From positions 1 through 64,000 of the forward strand of contig NZ_PGFV01000007.1 in the NCBI RefSeq assembly GCF_021023135.1: 64,000 nt of DNA. Direction: 5' to 3'. Position 1 is the stretch's first letter. The number at the start of each line of letters is the position of its first letter. Source of the DNA: Brevibacterium sp. CCUG 69071. Its GTDB lineage: Bacteria > Actinomycetota > Actinomycetes > Actinomycetales > Brevibacteriaceae. Below the pieces are notes generated by a model. The model saw only the letters and a program-made list of their open reading frames with translations, was not told the DNA's origin and did not search any database. A program made the position numbers and the translations under genes. Shown here in pieces: positions 9,745-17,671 of the stretch.

Positions 9745-10065
9745 ATGAGCAGAAGCAACGAACTCACCAAGACCGCCGGCGCCTTCGACATCCGCAATGT
9801 CATCGGGGTGCTGCTGGGCATCTTCGGCATCATCCTGACCATCGCCGGCATCATCGGCCTGTCCCCCGACGAGGCGGAGCGGACCGGAGGCATCGATGCG
9901 AACCTGTGGACGGGGATCGGCTTGGTCGTCGCGGCGCTCGTCTTCCTCGTGTGGGCCCGCCTGCGCCCGATCCGCATCGTCGATGACGCCGCGGCCTCAG
10001 GCTCCGTCGGCAGCAGCGGAAGCGGAAGCGGAAGCGGCAGCGGCAGCGGCGCTGAGGCGGACTGA
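9745..10065 (+). CDS. small two-helix membrane protein, symporter partner
   Basis: A 106-residue protein with two predicted membrane helices, roughly residues 17-38 and 54-73, joined by a short loop, and a C-terminal tail of alternating glycine and serine (about residues 84-102). AAGGAG lies 12 bp before the ATG and the gene begins 17 bp after the symporter stop, so the two are almost certainly one transcript. I do not recognise a named family. Small membrane proteins next to SSS transporters often form a complex with them, which is the likely but unproven role. The Gly-Ser tail is repetitive DNA and may vary in length between strains. Confidence 0.75.
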   Translation: MSRSNELTKTAGAFDIRNVIGVLLGIFGIILTIAGIIGLSPDEAERTGGIDANLWTGIGLVVAALVFLVWARLRPIRIVDDAAASGSVGSSGSGSGSGSGSGAEAD

Positions 10066-10091
10066 CCGCCGCTGCTGACGTCCGGCGTCAG

Positions 10092-10149
10092 TCAACACTT
10101 AGCTCGAAAACATCGTCTCGTGCGACGTTGTTGTCGAGCTAAGTGTTGA
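10092..10149. terminator. long hairpin after the symporter operon
   Basis: Arms of 16 bp (TCAACACTTAGCTCGA at 10092-10107 and its exact complement at 10134-10149) enclose two further 4-bp helices, leaving a 6-nt loop; only two mismatches interrupt the stem. A smaller CTGACG/CGTCAG hairpin at 10075-10091 precedes it. No T-run follows, so it may be a Rho-assisted terminator, an mRNA end protector, or another kind of palindromic element. Confidence 0.6.
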
Positions 10150-10250
10150 TCGACAGTACTGAGCACCGAGCAAAGGCGACATTTTCGGAATTCGCGTTGA
10201 TCGAGCGCTTCCCTGACCGGTTCGATGTTGTGATCCTCCGGACGATAGAG

Positions 10251-10292
10251 AAAGCCCCGGAACTCTTGATTCATCAAGGATTCCGGGGCTTT
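10251..10292. terminator. bidirectional intrinsic terminator next to tRNA-Ser
   Basis: AAAGCCCCGGAA at 10251-10262 pairs perfectly with 10281-10292, with an inner CTTGAT/ATCAAG stem. T-rich sequence flanks both sides, strongest in the plus direction (five Ts). It lies 5 bp past the CCA end of the tRNA gene, so it should terminate the tRNA transcript and also stop read-through from the left. Confidence 0.85.
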
Positions 10293-10297
10293 TTCGC

Positions 10298-10388
10298 TGG
10301 CGGTGGCGGTGGGATTTGAACCCACGGTACGGGGTTACCGTACACAACATTTCGAGTGTTGCACCTTCGGCCGCTCGGACACGCCACC
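10298..10388 (-). tRNA. tRNA-Ser (anticodon CGA)
   Basis: Read on the minus strand, the acceptor arm GGTGGCG pairs with CGCCACC, followed by discriminator G and an encoded CCA. The anticodon arm CAACA-loop-TGTTG has the loop CTCGAAA, giving anticodon CGA for UCG codons. The long variable arm (GTACGG...CCGTAC) is the class II form typical of serine tRNAs, and the T arm carries the GGTTCAAATCC core. Total 91 nt with CCA. The intrinsic terminator follows at once. Confidence 0.96.
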
Positions 10389-10430
10389 GCCGACAACTGT
10401 ACAGTCTGGCGCACTCGGCGGCCAAATCGC

Positions 10431-11888
10431 TCAGGGGTGAGCTGAGCCACTCCCGACCGCTCCCCTCCGCTGCTGCCCACGCCCGGTTCGAGCCCGTGGC
10501 CGACCCCTTTCTCTGGACCGAAATGCCGACCAGACGCCGACGCCGAACAAGGCGATCGGAATGAGAGTGAAAGCGATCGCCACCTCCGGGACCCACAGCC
10601 AGAGGTAACGGGCGGGAACCTCGAGCAGGGCCGGGAGCAGCCACCACCCACACAAGCCGACGCCGAGCGACCCCACCAGCCAGAATGCCGCACGGACTCG
10701 ACCTCCTCGCAGCCGAATGCCGAGCCCGACCACCACGAGTACGACTACCGCGACACCGAGGAGGATCAGCAGCCCCACCGGCGAGCTCCCGAAGTCCCCG
10801 CCGTCGCCCTCGTTCCCTCGGACCTCCTCGAACAGGCCCTCGGTGATGCCGAGAAGCTGTTCCTCATGCAGCAGCCCCGAGGCATTCATCGTCACCACCA
10901 CAGCGACCTGCCGCTCACGATCAATATGGACGGCGCTGAAATAGCCGGGAACCGTGCCGGTATGCCAGACGACTCCGTCGCCCCGCACGCGCCACCCGAG
11001 TCCCATCGATCCTCCCCCGCCGGAATCGACCGGCTCTTCGATCATCTCGTCGATGCCGCCGGCGCCCCCCTCCCCGAAGGAGTCCTGGACGAAGCCGGCC
11101 AGAGCCCCGACCGACCCGCCCTGATAGCCGTAGCCCAGACCGGCGCCATCGCGCGGAGTCCGCCACGACAGCGCTCGGTTCCCCACGAACCGCGCACCCG
11201 GACTCACGTCATCGAGTTCTCCCACACCGGGGAAGAGCCTCGACTCCACTTCGGCCAGACCTTCGCCTTCCACCTCCTCGATGACGGCTTGGACGAAGAC
11301 GAACCCCACACTGCTGTACGAATACGCACCGCCCGGATCACCGACGAGCTCAAGATCCTCCATCGCCGCAATGACGTCGCTCGCACGTCTTCCGGGGGCG
11401 TCGACGTCGAGGAATTCGGCACCGAAGGGCAATCCGCTCGTGTGAGTGAGAAGCTGCCGAATGGTGACCGACCGCAATCTAGGGTCCGTCGCCGGCATCT
11501 CCTGCAGATACTCCGACACCGGATCATCGAGCGCGAGGCGGCCCTCCTCGACCAGCCTCATCACCACCGTCGCGGCTATCGGCTTCGACACGGACCCCCA
11601 GAGCATCGCGGCATCGGGCTCGAGTGCCTCTCCCGCGGCATCCTCACCGACCGCGCGCACATCCACAGACTCGGGCGTCACCACGGCGACGGTCGCCCCC
11701 GGCACCCCCGCCTCGTCTATCGCCTCCGCCAGATCCCCTTCGATCCGGTCACAGGCCGCCTGAGCCCCGGGTTCGCCGTTGCGCAGCTCGGCAACCGCCG
11801 GCGCCGCCCACAGCTGGCCGGCAGCTACGACCGCCAGGGCCGCAGTGAGGATTCGACGGAGCGCGCTCGAAGATTCCCGTATATCCAT
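10431..11888 (-). CDS. membrane-anchored serine hydrolase, beta-lactamase/PBP-like fold
   Basis: A 485-residue protein of the class C beta-lactamase/D-Ala-D-Ala peptidase family. It has a signal peptide (residues 1-33, ending AVA), the nucleophile motif SVSK at 99-102, a second motif YSS at 191-193 where most relatives have YxN, and HTG at 309-311. Three membrane helices follow (about 370-392, 402-424, 436-460), so the catalytic domain faces the outside and is tethered at its C terminus. The start at 11888 keeps the signal peptide intact; an upstream ATG lies inside the divergent promoter. Divergent from a TetR regulator 35 bp away that probably controls it. The substrate is unknown; peptidase or esterase roles are both possible. 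Confidence 0.85.
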   Translation of the reverse strand: MDIRESSSALRRILTAALAVVAAGQLWAAPAVAELRNGEPGAQAACDRIEGDLAEAIDEAGVPGATVAVVTPESVDVRAVGEDAAGEALEPDAAMLWGSVSKPIAATVVMRLVEEGRLALDDPVSEYLQEMPATDPRLRSVTIRQLLTHTSGLPFGAEFLDVDAPGRRASDVIAAMEDLELVGDPGGAYSYSSVGFVFVQAVIEEVEGEGLAEVESRLFPGVGELDDVSPGARFVGNRALSWRTPRDGAGLGYGYQGGSVGALAGFVQDSFGEGGAGGIDEMIEEPVDSGGGGSMGLGWRVRGDGVVWHTGTVPGYFSAVHIDRERQVAVVVTMNASGLLHEEQLLGITEGLFEEVRGNEGDGGDFGSSPVGLLILLGVAVVVLVVVGLGIRLRGGRVRAAFWLVGSLGVGLCGWWLLPALLEVPARYLWLWVPEVAIAFTLIPIALFGVGVWSAFRSRERGRPRARTGRGQQRRGAVGSGSAHP

Positions 11889-11916
11889 ACGGTTATTAAA
11901 CCATATGCTGATACGG
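11877..11916. promoter_or_regulatory. probable TetR operator between serine hydrolase and tetR
   Basis: CCGTAT (11877-11882) and ATACGG (11887-11892) are a perfect inverted repeat with a 4-bp spacer, and a third ATACGG half-site follows at 11911-11916. A looser palindrome beginning CATACGGTT spans 11886-11907. The sites cover the start of the hydrolase gene and the 35-bp gap to the regulator, as expected for autoregulated divergent control. Confidence 0.65.
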
Positions 11917-11923
11917 TAATGCC

Positions 11924-12553
11924 GTGCCACGAACCTCAGACCACGCCCAGCGACGCGAGCAGATCGTCGACGCCGTCCTGCGCACCGCCACGGAGTCCGG
12001 ACTCGGTGCCGTCACGATCGCCCGCGTGGCCTCCACCGCGCAGGTCTCGGTCGGACTCGTCCAGCACTACTTCGACTCCAAGGACGCACTTCTGCGATCC
12101 TCCTACGAGGCCTGCCTCGACCGAATCGGCGCACGAGTCGAAGCCCTGGTCGAGCAGGGGGAACATGCGAGACTGCCGATCCGTGACATGATCGCCGCAG
12201 GCCTCGCCCAGCTCCTCCCCCTCGACGCGGAACGAGAGGCCGAGTGCCGCCTCCGTCAGGAGTTCCTCGGCATGGCGGCGCGAAACCCGCAGCTCACTAC
12301 GACAGCGCGAGACCGCGAAGCCGAACTCGTCCACCAGGTGGAGACCGCTGTCACCAACGGAAAGGAATGCGGGGAGGTCGCGCCCGATCGCGATGCCGCC
12401 GCCTCCGCACGAGCGATTCTCGCTCTCTGCCACGGGATCATGGTCCGCTCCGCTCTCGGGATGACACCCGACCCGGCCCCGCTCGAGGCCGCGATCGACT
12501 CGGTCTTCGACGGGGACTGCTCGAGGAGCGTCTCCTCCGAGCGATCCGGCTAG
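11924..12553 (+). CDS. TetR/AcrR family transcriptional regulator
   Basis: A 209-residue regulator. The N-terminal helix-turn-helix (about residues 10-55, with TIARVASTAQVSVGLVQHYF) is a standard TetR DNA-binding domain, and the all-helical C-terminal ligand domain resembles BetI-type members. The only reasonable start is GTG at 11924, which has no ribosome site; the transcript may be nearly leaderless. Adjacent inverted repeats at 11877-11916 are its likely operator. It is divergent from the serine hydrolase and its stop overlaps the convergent tadA stop. The ligand is unknown. Confidence 0.9.
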   Translation: MPRTSDHAQRREQIVDAVLRTATESGLGAVTIARVASTAQVSVGLVQHYFDSKDALLRSSYEACLDRIGARVEALVEQGEHARLPIRDMIAAGLAQLLPLDAEREAECRLRQEFLGMAARNPQLTTTARDREAELVHQVETAVTNGKECGEVAPDRDAAASARAILALCHGIMVRSALGMTPDPAPLEAAIDSVFDGDCSRSVSSERSG

Positions 12554-12984
12554 CCGCGCTTGGCCGCGAAGAACTCGCCCAGCAGCGCACGGCATTCATC
12601 CGCGCGCACCCCGGAGACGACCTCCGGGTGGTGGAGGGCCGCGCGGTCGCGCAGCAGATCCCAGACCGAACCGGCCGCCCCGGCCTTCTCATCGAAGGCC
12701 CCATAGACGACCCGGGCGACCCGGGCTCCGACGATGGCCCCGGCGCACATCGCACAGGGCTCAAGGGTGACCACGAGGGTCGCGTCCTCGAGCCGCCAAC
12801 GGCCGAGCGCCTCGGCGGCGGACCGCAGCGCGATGAGCTCGGCATGGCCGACGGGATCCCGATCGACCTCACGGCGATTGTGACCGCGCCCGATCACCCG
12901 CCCCGCGGCATCGAGGACCACGGCTCCGACGGGAACGTCGTCATGCGCGGGGGCCAGGACCGCCTCGGCGAGGGCGAGGTCCAT
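12550..12984 (-). CDS. tadA: tRNA adenosine(34) deaminase
   Basis: A 144-residue zinc deaminase that converts wobble adenosine to inosine in tRNA-Arg(ACG). The zinc site is complete: HAE at residues 47-49 (histidine ligand and proton-shuttling glutamate) and PCAMC at 76-80 (two cysteine ligands). The tail EFFAAKRG is typical of TadA. It follows the TadA-associated acidic protein by 14 bp in the same direction, a pairing conserved in actinobacteria. The ATG at 12984 has only a weak site. The N terminus is slightly short compared with E. coli TadA (167 residues). Confidence 0.92.
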   Translation of the reverse strand: MDLALAEAVLAPAHDDVPVGAVVLDAAGRVIGRGHNRREVDRDPVGHAELIALRSAAEALGRWRLEDATLVVTLEPCAMCAGAIVGARVARVVYGAFDEKAGAAGSVWDLLRDRAALHHPEVVSGVRADECRALLGEFFAAKRG

Positions 12985-12998
12985 CCAGGTCTGCTCGT

Positions 12999-13553
12999 TC
13001 AGCGGGCCGCCTCGAGCTGATCGGCGAAGCCGACGGCTTCACCGACATGGGCGACGACGCGCGCCGGGTCGGAGCGGTAGGACTCGACCTGGTCGATGAG
13101 GGTTGCGGCAGTGACCCCGCGGTCGGCGTAGATATCGGCATCACCGCCCCATTCGGCGTCGGGATCGAATTCGAGCATCTCGACCTCGTCGTCATCCTCC
13201 TCGTCATCGTCCTGGCCGTCCTCGTCCTCGTCGATCCCGAATTCCTCCTCGGGTTCGGACTCGTAGGCATCGGGCTGGGAGTCGAGGAAGTCGGAGAAGA
13301 TATCGGCGAAGGGACTGAGCTCGACCGCCCTGAGGTCGGAAAGGAAGACCTTGACCTCATTGTCGGCGCACAGTCGGACGAGGCCGAACCACTCGTCCTC
13401 GTGTTCGATCACGGCCACGGCCTCCCCGTCCTCGGAGCCAGACGAGCGCATCATGTCGACGAGGCTGTCGAGGTCGGAGGCGTCCCGGACGTCGACATCG
13501 AGGGCACGGAAGCCGTCGGCGGATTCGGCAAGGATCTCAGTGAAGTACGACAT
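12999..13553 (-). CDS. tRNA adenosine deaminase-associated protein
   Basis: A 184-residue protein of the actinobacterial family found next to tadA. The start MSYFTEILAES and the central FGLVRLCADNEVKVFLSDLR segment are typical. Residues about 100-145 are extremely acidic (runs of Asp and Glu), followed by a short helical C-terminal domain (ADIYADRGVTAATLIDQVE). The function is not established; conservation beside tadA suggests an accessory role in tRNA editing. I chose ATG at 13553 by homology to the family start, although GGAGG is only one base away; a GTG/ATG 12 codons earlier is less likely. Divergent from upp. Confidence 0.88.
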   Translation of the reverse strand: MSYFTEILAESADGFRALDVDVRDASDLDSLVDMMRSSGSEDGEAVAVIEHEDEWFGLVRLCADNEVKVFLSDLRAVELSPFADIFSDFLDSQPDAYESEPEEEFGIDEDEDGQDDDEEDDDEVEMLEFDPDAEWGGDADIYADRGVTAATLIDQVESYRSDPARVVAHVGEAVGFADQLEAAR

Positions 13554-13633
13554 GCCTCCATTGTGAACTCTCCCCCGGTCGTTGACCACAGTTGGACACG
13601 CGAAGTCGGAAACTTCTCCCGTACCATTTGGGT

Positions 13634-14272
13634 ATGCGACTTCACGTAGCCGATCACCCGCTCATCGCCCACAAACTCAGCGTCCTGCGCGATCGCGACA
13701 CCGACTCCGCCCGCTTCCGCCAGCTCACCGAAGAGCTCGTGATGCTCTTGGCCTATGAGGCCACACGCTCGGTCGCCGTCGAGGACAAGGAGGTCACGAC
13801 CCCGGTCTCGACTTTCACCGGCACCACCCTGGCCGAACCCCGCCCGATCGTCGTCCCGATCCTGCGCGCCGGCCTGGGCATGCTCGACGGGATGCTGCGC
13901 ATCCTCCCCACAGCCGAGGTGGGCTTCCTCGGCATGGTCCGCGATGAGGAGACGTTCCAACCCAGCGCCTATGCCGATCGCCTGCCCGATGATCTGCGCG
14001 GTCGTCAGATCTTCGTCGTCGACCCGATGCTGGCCACGGGCGGCACCCTGGCCATGGCCATCGACTTCCTGCTCGCGCGCGGTGCCCGCGACGTCACCGC
14101 CGTCTGCCTCGTCTCCGCCCCCGAGGGCGTCCAGCGCATCGAGGCCGACTACGGGGACTCGGCCGACGTCGAGATCTACACCGCCGCCCTCGACGAGAAG
14201 CTCAATGAGAAGGGCTACATCGTTCCGGGCCTCGGCGATGCCGGGGACCGCATGTACGGAATCGTGGACTAG
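13634..14272 (+). CDS. upp: uracil phosphoribosyltransferase
   Basis: A 212-residue enzyme making UMP from uracil and PRPP in pyrimidine salvage. The PRPP-binding loop [12 protein letters not shown] is present near residue 130, and the uracil-binding C-terminal motif [12 protein letters not shown] is intact. The start at 13634 gives the usual length and the [10 protein letters not shown] opening of the family; an ATG further upstream adds residues with no homology. No ribosome-binding site is visible and TACCAT ends 6 bp before the ATG, so the mRNA may be leaderless. Divergent from the tadA pair. Confidence 0.95.
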   Translation: MRLHVADHPLIAHKLSVLRDRDTDSARFRQLTEELVMLLAYEATRSVAVEDKEVTTPVSTFTGTTLAEPRPIVVPILRAGLGMLDGMLRILPTAEVGFLGMVRDEETFQPSAYADRLPDDLRGRQIFVVDPMLATGGTLAMAIDFLLARGARDVTAVCLVSAPEGVQRIEADYGDSADVEIYTAALDEKLNEKGYIVPGLGDAGDRMYGIVD

Positions 14273-14316
14273 AGGCTCACCGACCAGAAGCTCACCAGGG
14301 ACGCGGCACCTCGGCG

Positions 14317-14338
14317 TGTGACGTCATATTTCGTCACA
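14317..14338. promoter_or_regulatory. inverted repeat TGTGACG-n8-CGTCACA
   Basis: Two perfect 7-bp arms (14317-14323 and 14332-14338) lie in the 295-bp gap between upp and the winged-helix gene, and a third direct copy of TGTGACG is at 14380-14386. The spacing (n12 between TGTGA and TCACA) is too wide for a classic CRP site. It may be an operator of the downstream regulator or part of its promoter. The rest of the gap shows no gene. Confidence 0.5.
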
Positions 14339-14567
14339 GTCGTCTCATTTTCGCGTCCATCATTGCAGTTCGACTTTTGTGTGACGAATAATGAAGCCAT
14401 GACTTCTTCGACTCACTCGCTGCGAATGCGCATGGCACAGATGTGTATGCCCTGCGTTCGTGGCCGGTGATCGCCCTCCCGCTGTTCGGCCTCGAACGAG
14501 TACACGCCCATTCCGCAGCGGACTCTTCCAGTCACATCGGCCTCGAAGGTCGGAGCAAAGGACAGTC

Positions 14568-15404
14568 ATGTCGAACCCAGAACCCGCGTACGTTCACCCC
14601 CGCAGTGCAGTCGCCGTCCGTCGCGCAGGAGCTCGCTTGAGCGCAGTCGATCCGCAGAATCCCCCGCATACCTACGGTCCCGCCGGTGTGGTCCCCTCAC
14701 CGAAGGCCGCCCGCGGCATCATCGTCTACATCGGACTCGATGAGTCCAAGGCCGCCGCCGACGGCACCAATCTCTCGGCGATCGCCGGGGAACTCCAGGC
14801 CTATGCGAAGGAACTCGCCAGTCAGGCCGAGACCCAGGCCGTCATCGCCCTGGCCCCCGAAGGCCGCGGCAGCGACATCGATGCCGTCCGGGCCGTCGCC
14901 ACCGGCTCCCCCGCCGCCACCGGAACACCGGCAGGAACACACGGCCCTGTGCGTTCGCGCATTCCCAACCGCATCCACCCTCCTGCACTCCGCGAAGAGG
15001 GCGAAGCGGCCGGCGCTCAGCGCGCCGGTGGCGGGCCCACGGGGGCCTTCGGCTCCCGTCTGGGTGAGAGCTTCCAGGGAACTGCGACCGAACGCCTGCG
15101 CATCGACATCCCTCGTCGCGAGGTCCGCATCGACGGCGAGCTCGTCGATGTGACGACGAAGGAGTTTGACCTGCTCGCCACCCTCGTCTCCCACGCCGAC
15201 ACCACCCTGCCGCGCGAAGACCTCATCGACGCCGTCTGGTCCGGAGGCGAAGTCCCCGATGAGCGGACCGTCGACGTGCACATCCGACGTCTGCGCCGCC
15301 GCCTCGGCGAATACGCTTCGGTGGTGCGCACAATGAGGGGATCGGGCTACCGCTACGACACCCACCCGGACGTCACCGTGTGGAGTGCCACCGCCCATCG
15401 CTGA
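14568..15404 (+). CDS. winged-helix DNA-binding protein (OmpR/PhoB-type effector domain)
   Basis: A 278-residue protein. Residues about 175-268 form a PhoB-type winged helix (DVTTKEFDLLATLVSH, DERTVDVHIRRLRRRLGEY, RTMRGSGYRYD). The N-terminal half is not a receiver domain: it has a low-complexity start, then an alpha/beta segment (ARGIIVYIGLDESKAAADG ... TQAVIALAPEGRGSD) without phosphorylatable Asp context. Similar proteins are widespread in actinobacteria as orphan winged-helix regulators. AAAGGA 4 bp before ATG 14568 sets the start. No partner kinase is nearby. The target genes are unknown. Confidence 0.85.
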   Translation: MSNPEPAYVHPRSAVAVRRAGARLSAVDPQNPPHTYGPAGVVPSPKAARGIIVYIGLDESKAAADGTNLSAIAGELQAYAKELASQAETQAVIALAPEGRGSDIDAVRAVATGSPAATGTPAGTHGPVRSRIPNRIHPPALREEGEAAGAQRAGGGPTGAFGSRLGESFQGTATERLRIDIPRREVRIDGELVDVTTKEFDLLATLVSHADTTLPREDLIDAVWSGGEVPDERTVDVHIRRLRRRLGEYASVVRTMRGSGYRYDTHPDVTVWSATAHR

Positions 15405-15494
15405 GCCGGACCGCCTCGGCGAATCCGGGGTGTGAGGCGCATCGCAGGCCCCACCCAGCCCGGAGCCAGACTTCACGGTTAAGATTCTTAATCG

Positions 15495-16436
15495 ATGAAC
15501 CAGGCATATCCGCGCGCCCGACGAGCGCACAGTCCCGCGAAGGGAATCACCGCACTGATCTTCGGGATCCTCTATGCGGCATTCCTCCTGCTCCACGACC
15601 TGCTGCCCAACAGAATGGGCATCGCACTCCTCGTTGAGTCGATCCTGCCGTGGACCGGAGTATTCCTCGCCCTCGTGCTGCTCATGCTCCTCTTCCGGTT
15701 CTCGATCCTCTCGCTCATCGGCTTCCTCGTCCCCACGGTCGTCTGGGCCGCGATGTTCGGCGGCGCACTGCTGCCCTCGAGCGACGAATCCGATCCGGAC
15801 CTCACGGTCGCCACCCACAATGTCGGCGCCCGCATGCCCGAGCCCACCGCCGCGGCGAAGAACCTCGTGGCCGCGGACCCGGACATCGTCACGATCCAAG
15901 AGCTCGAGTCCCTGTCGGGAAAGATCATCCACAAGGAGCTCGACAGCTCCTTCGAGCATTCGCAGGTCGTCGATACGATCGGCGTCTGGTCGAAGTGGCC
16001 GATCTCGAACGCCGAGGAGGTCGATCTGGGGCTGCAGTGGCCACGTGCCTTCGCCGCCACCATCTCAACCGACCACGGCGACATCCGGTTCTATGCCGTG
16101 CACATGCCCTCGGTGCGCCCCGGGCATGAGGCGATGCGCAATGCGGCGATCCGCCGCCTGGCCACGGAGGTCTCCACCGACGAAGCCGACCACGTCATCG
16201 TCGCCGGTGACTTCAACACCGCGTCGACCGATTCCAACATGTCCGCCCTGGTGCCCCCGCTCGAGGATTCGCGTGCAGAGGCCCACGGAGGCTTCGGCTA
16301 CACCTGGCCGGCACGATTCCCGGTCACCCGGCTCGACCACATCCTCTACCGCGGCTTCGACGCCACCTCCGACGAGGTGCTCAACCGCGGATCGAGCGAC
16401 CATCGTGCTGTCATCGCCGGCCTCGACCTGAAGTAG
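15495..16436 (+). CDS. membrane endonuclease/exonuclease/phosphatase (EEP) family protein
   Basis: A 313-residue protein with three N-terminal membrane helices (about 17-38, 44-66, 70-93) and an extracytoplasmic EEP domain. The catalytic motifs are THNVG with N109, QELE with E136, GDFNT and the C-terminal SDHR. This fold includes DNase I-like nucleases and phosphoesterases. The same topology (three helices, then EEP) occurs in many actinobacterial proteins annotated only as EEP-family. TAAGAT at 15480-15485 lies about 10 bp before the ATG, so the transcript may be leaderless. Convergent with marP. Confidence 0.88.
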   Translation: MNQAYPRARRAHSPAKGITALIFGILYAAFLLLHDLLPNRMGIALLVESILPWTGVFLALVLLMLLFRFSILSLIGFLVPTVVWAAMFGGALLPSSDESDPDLTVATHNVGARMPEPTAAAKNLVAADPDIVTIQELESLSGKIIHKELDSSFEHSQVVDTIGVWSKWPISNAEEVDLGLQWPRAFAATISTDHGDIRFYAVHMPSVRPGHEAMRNAAIRRLATEVSTDEADHVIVAGDFNTASTDSNMSALVPPLEDSRAEAHGGFGYTWPARFPVTRLDHILYRGFDATSDEVLNRGSSDHRAVIAGLDLK

Positions 16437-16475
16437 TCTTCAGTTCGTGCACGCATCTCAGCTCGTGCTCGCGTC

Positions 16476-17663
16476 TCAGCTCGTGCACTGACCCGTCGGC
16501 TGCGGGGTGTTGGTGTTCGCTCCGGCTTCCAGCTCATCGGCGATCTCGGCGCGGGTGAGCGCATAGCCGGTCTCGCCGTCTGTGGCCGAACGCGCGAAGA
16601 CCATGCCGACGACATCGCCGTTCGCGTCGATGAGCGGGCCGCCCGAATTGCCCTCCCGAACGATTCCGCGCAGCGAGTAGACCTCGCGCACTACAGAATT
16701 CTCGTCATAGATATCGAGGCCGCGGGCATCGATCTTGTCCCGCACTCGCGAGGGTGAGATTGTGTAGGGGCCGTTGGCGGGGAATCCGACGACCACGGAG
16801 TCGTCGCCGGTGGCCAGCCCATCACCGAAGTCCAGGGCAGGGGCACTGAGCTCCGGAACTCGCAGCACGGCCACGTCGGCCTGCTCGTCGAATTCGACCA
16901 CCTCGGCGGCGTAGGGCCTGCCCTTGCCTCCGACCTGCACGGCGAGTTCGGTGGATCCGGCGACCACATGGGCGTTCGTGGCCACGAGGCCGTCACGGTA
17001 GACGAAGCCCGACCCCTCGGATCCGGCCGGGCAGGTAGTGGCGGTGGTCGTGATCTTGACGACCGAGTCCTCGACCTTGCGGCCGACATCGACCATCGCC
17101 GAATCCGGTTCGCCGACTCCCCGGATCTGCTCCGTCTGACCGGAGAACACCTGCGGGAACCCCGTCGCCTTGAGTCCCTGGGAGATATCGCCGAGGGCGA
17201 GCTGCGAGGAATACGGGATCGTCCGGTCGACGGCGGCGATGATCGTCGAGTCGGCGACCCACCGGTTCGGTTCGACCCAGGGCGTGGTGCGGATGAACCC
17301 GGCGGCCAGCCAGATGACGAGGACGCAGACGATGCCCCCGGTGACGGTTCCGCCGATCGCGTCGATGCCCTGCCCGAGCTCGGAGTCCATCGACTTCTTG
17401 ATCCACGCGCCGATGCCGCTGCCGGCGAAGGCGAAGAGCACGCTGAGGACCAGCGGCATCGACGCCAGCAGCATCACCACACCGGGGTTGTCCATCGCGG
17501 AGGTGCCCTCGCTCAGGGATTCCACCAGCGGCGAGAGCAGCCGTCCCAGGATCCATCCGACGACGAAGCCTGCGGCGGTGCCGAGGCCGGTGATGAATCC
17601 CTGCCGGAATCCGGTGAAGAGCGCGGCGATTCCGACGAGGACGATGATGATGTCGACGAGCAT
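16476..17663 (-). CDS. marP: MarP-family periplasmic serine protease with CvpA membrane domain
   Basis: A 395-residue protein with four N-terminal membrane helices (CvpA/colicin V production domain, residues 1-125) and a chymotrypsin-like protease outside the membrane. The triad is H232 (TNAHVV), D263 (ADVAVLRV) and S340 (GNSGGPL), very close to the numbering reported for Mycobacterium tuberculosis MarP, and C211 plus C393 could form the regulatory disulfide known there. MarP is needed for acid and oxidative stress resistance through cell-wall hydrolase processing. It begins 8 bp after the PrsW gene with no ribosome site, which suggests translational coupling. Confidence 0.92.
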   Translation of the reverse strand: MLVDIIIVLVGIAALFTGFRQGFITGLGTAAGFVVGWILGRLLSPLVESLSEGTSAMDNPGVVMLLASMPLVLSVLFAFAGSGIGAWIKKSMDSELGQGIDAIGGTVTGGIVCVLVIWLAAGFIRTTPWVEPNRWVADSTIIAAVDRTIPYSSQLALGDISQGLKATGFPQVFSGQTEQIRGVGEPDSAMVDVGRKVEDSVVKITTTATTCPAGSEGSGFVYRDGLVATNAHVVAGSTELAVQVGGKGRPYAAEVVEFDEQADVAVLRVPELSAPALDFGDGLATGDDSVVVGFPANGPYTISPSRVRDKIDARGLDIYDENSVVREVYSLRGIVREGNSGGPLIDANGDVVGMVFARSATDGETGYALTRAEIADELEAGANTNTPQPTGQCTS

Positions 17664-17671
17664 GGTGGCGG

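Noticed and set aside
14317..14338. CRP-type binding site
   Set aside because: TGTGA and TCACA are 12 bp apart rather than 6, so it does not fit the classic site; kept only as an unassigned inverted repeat.
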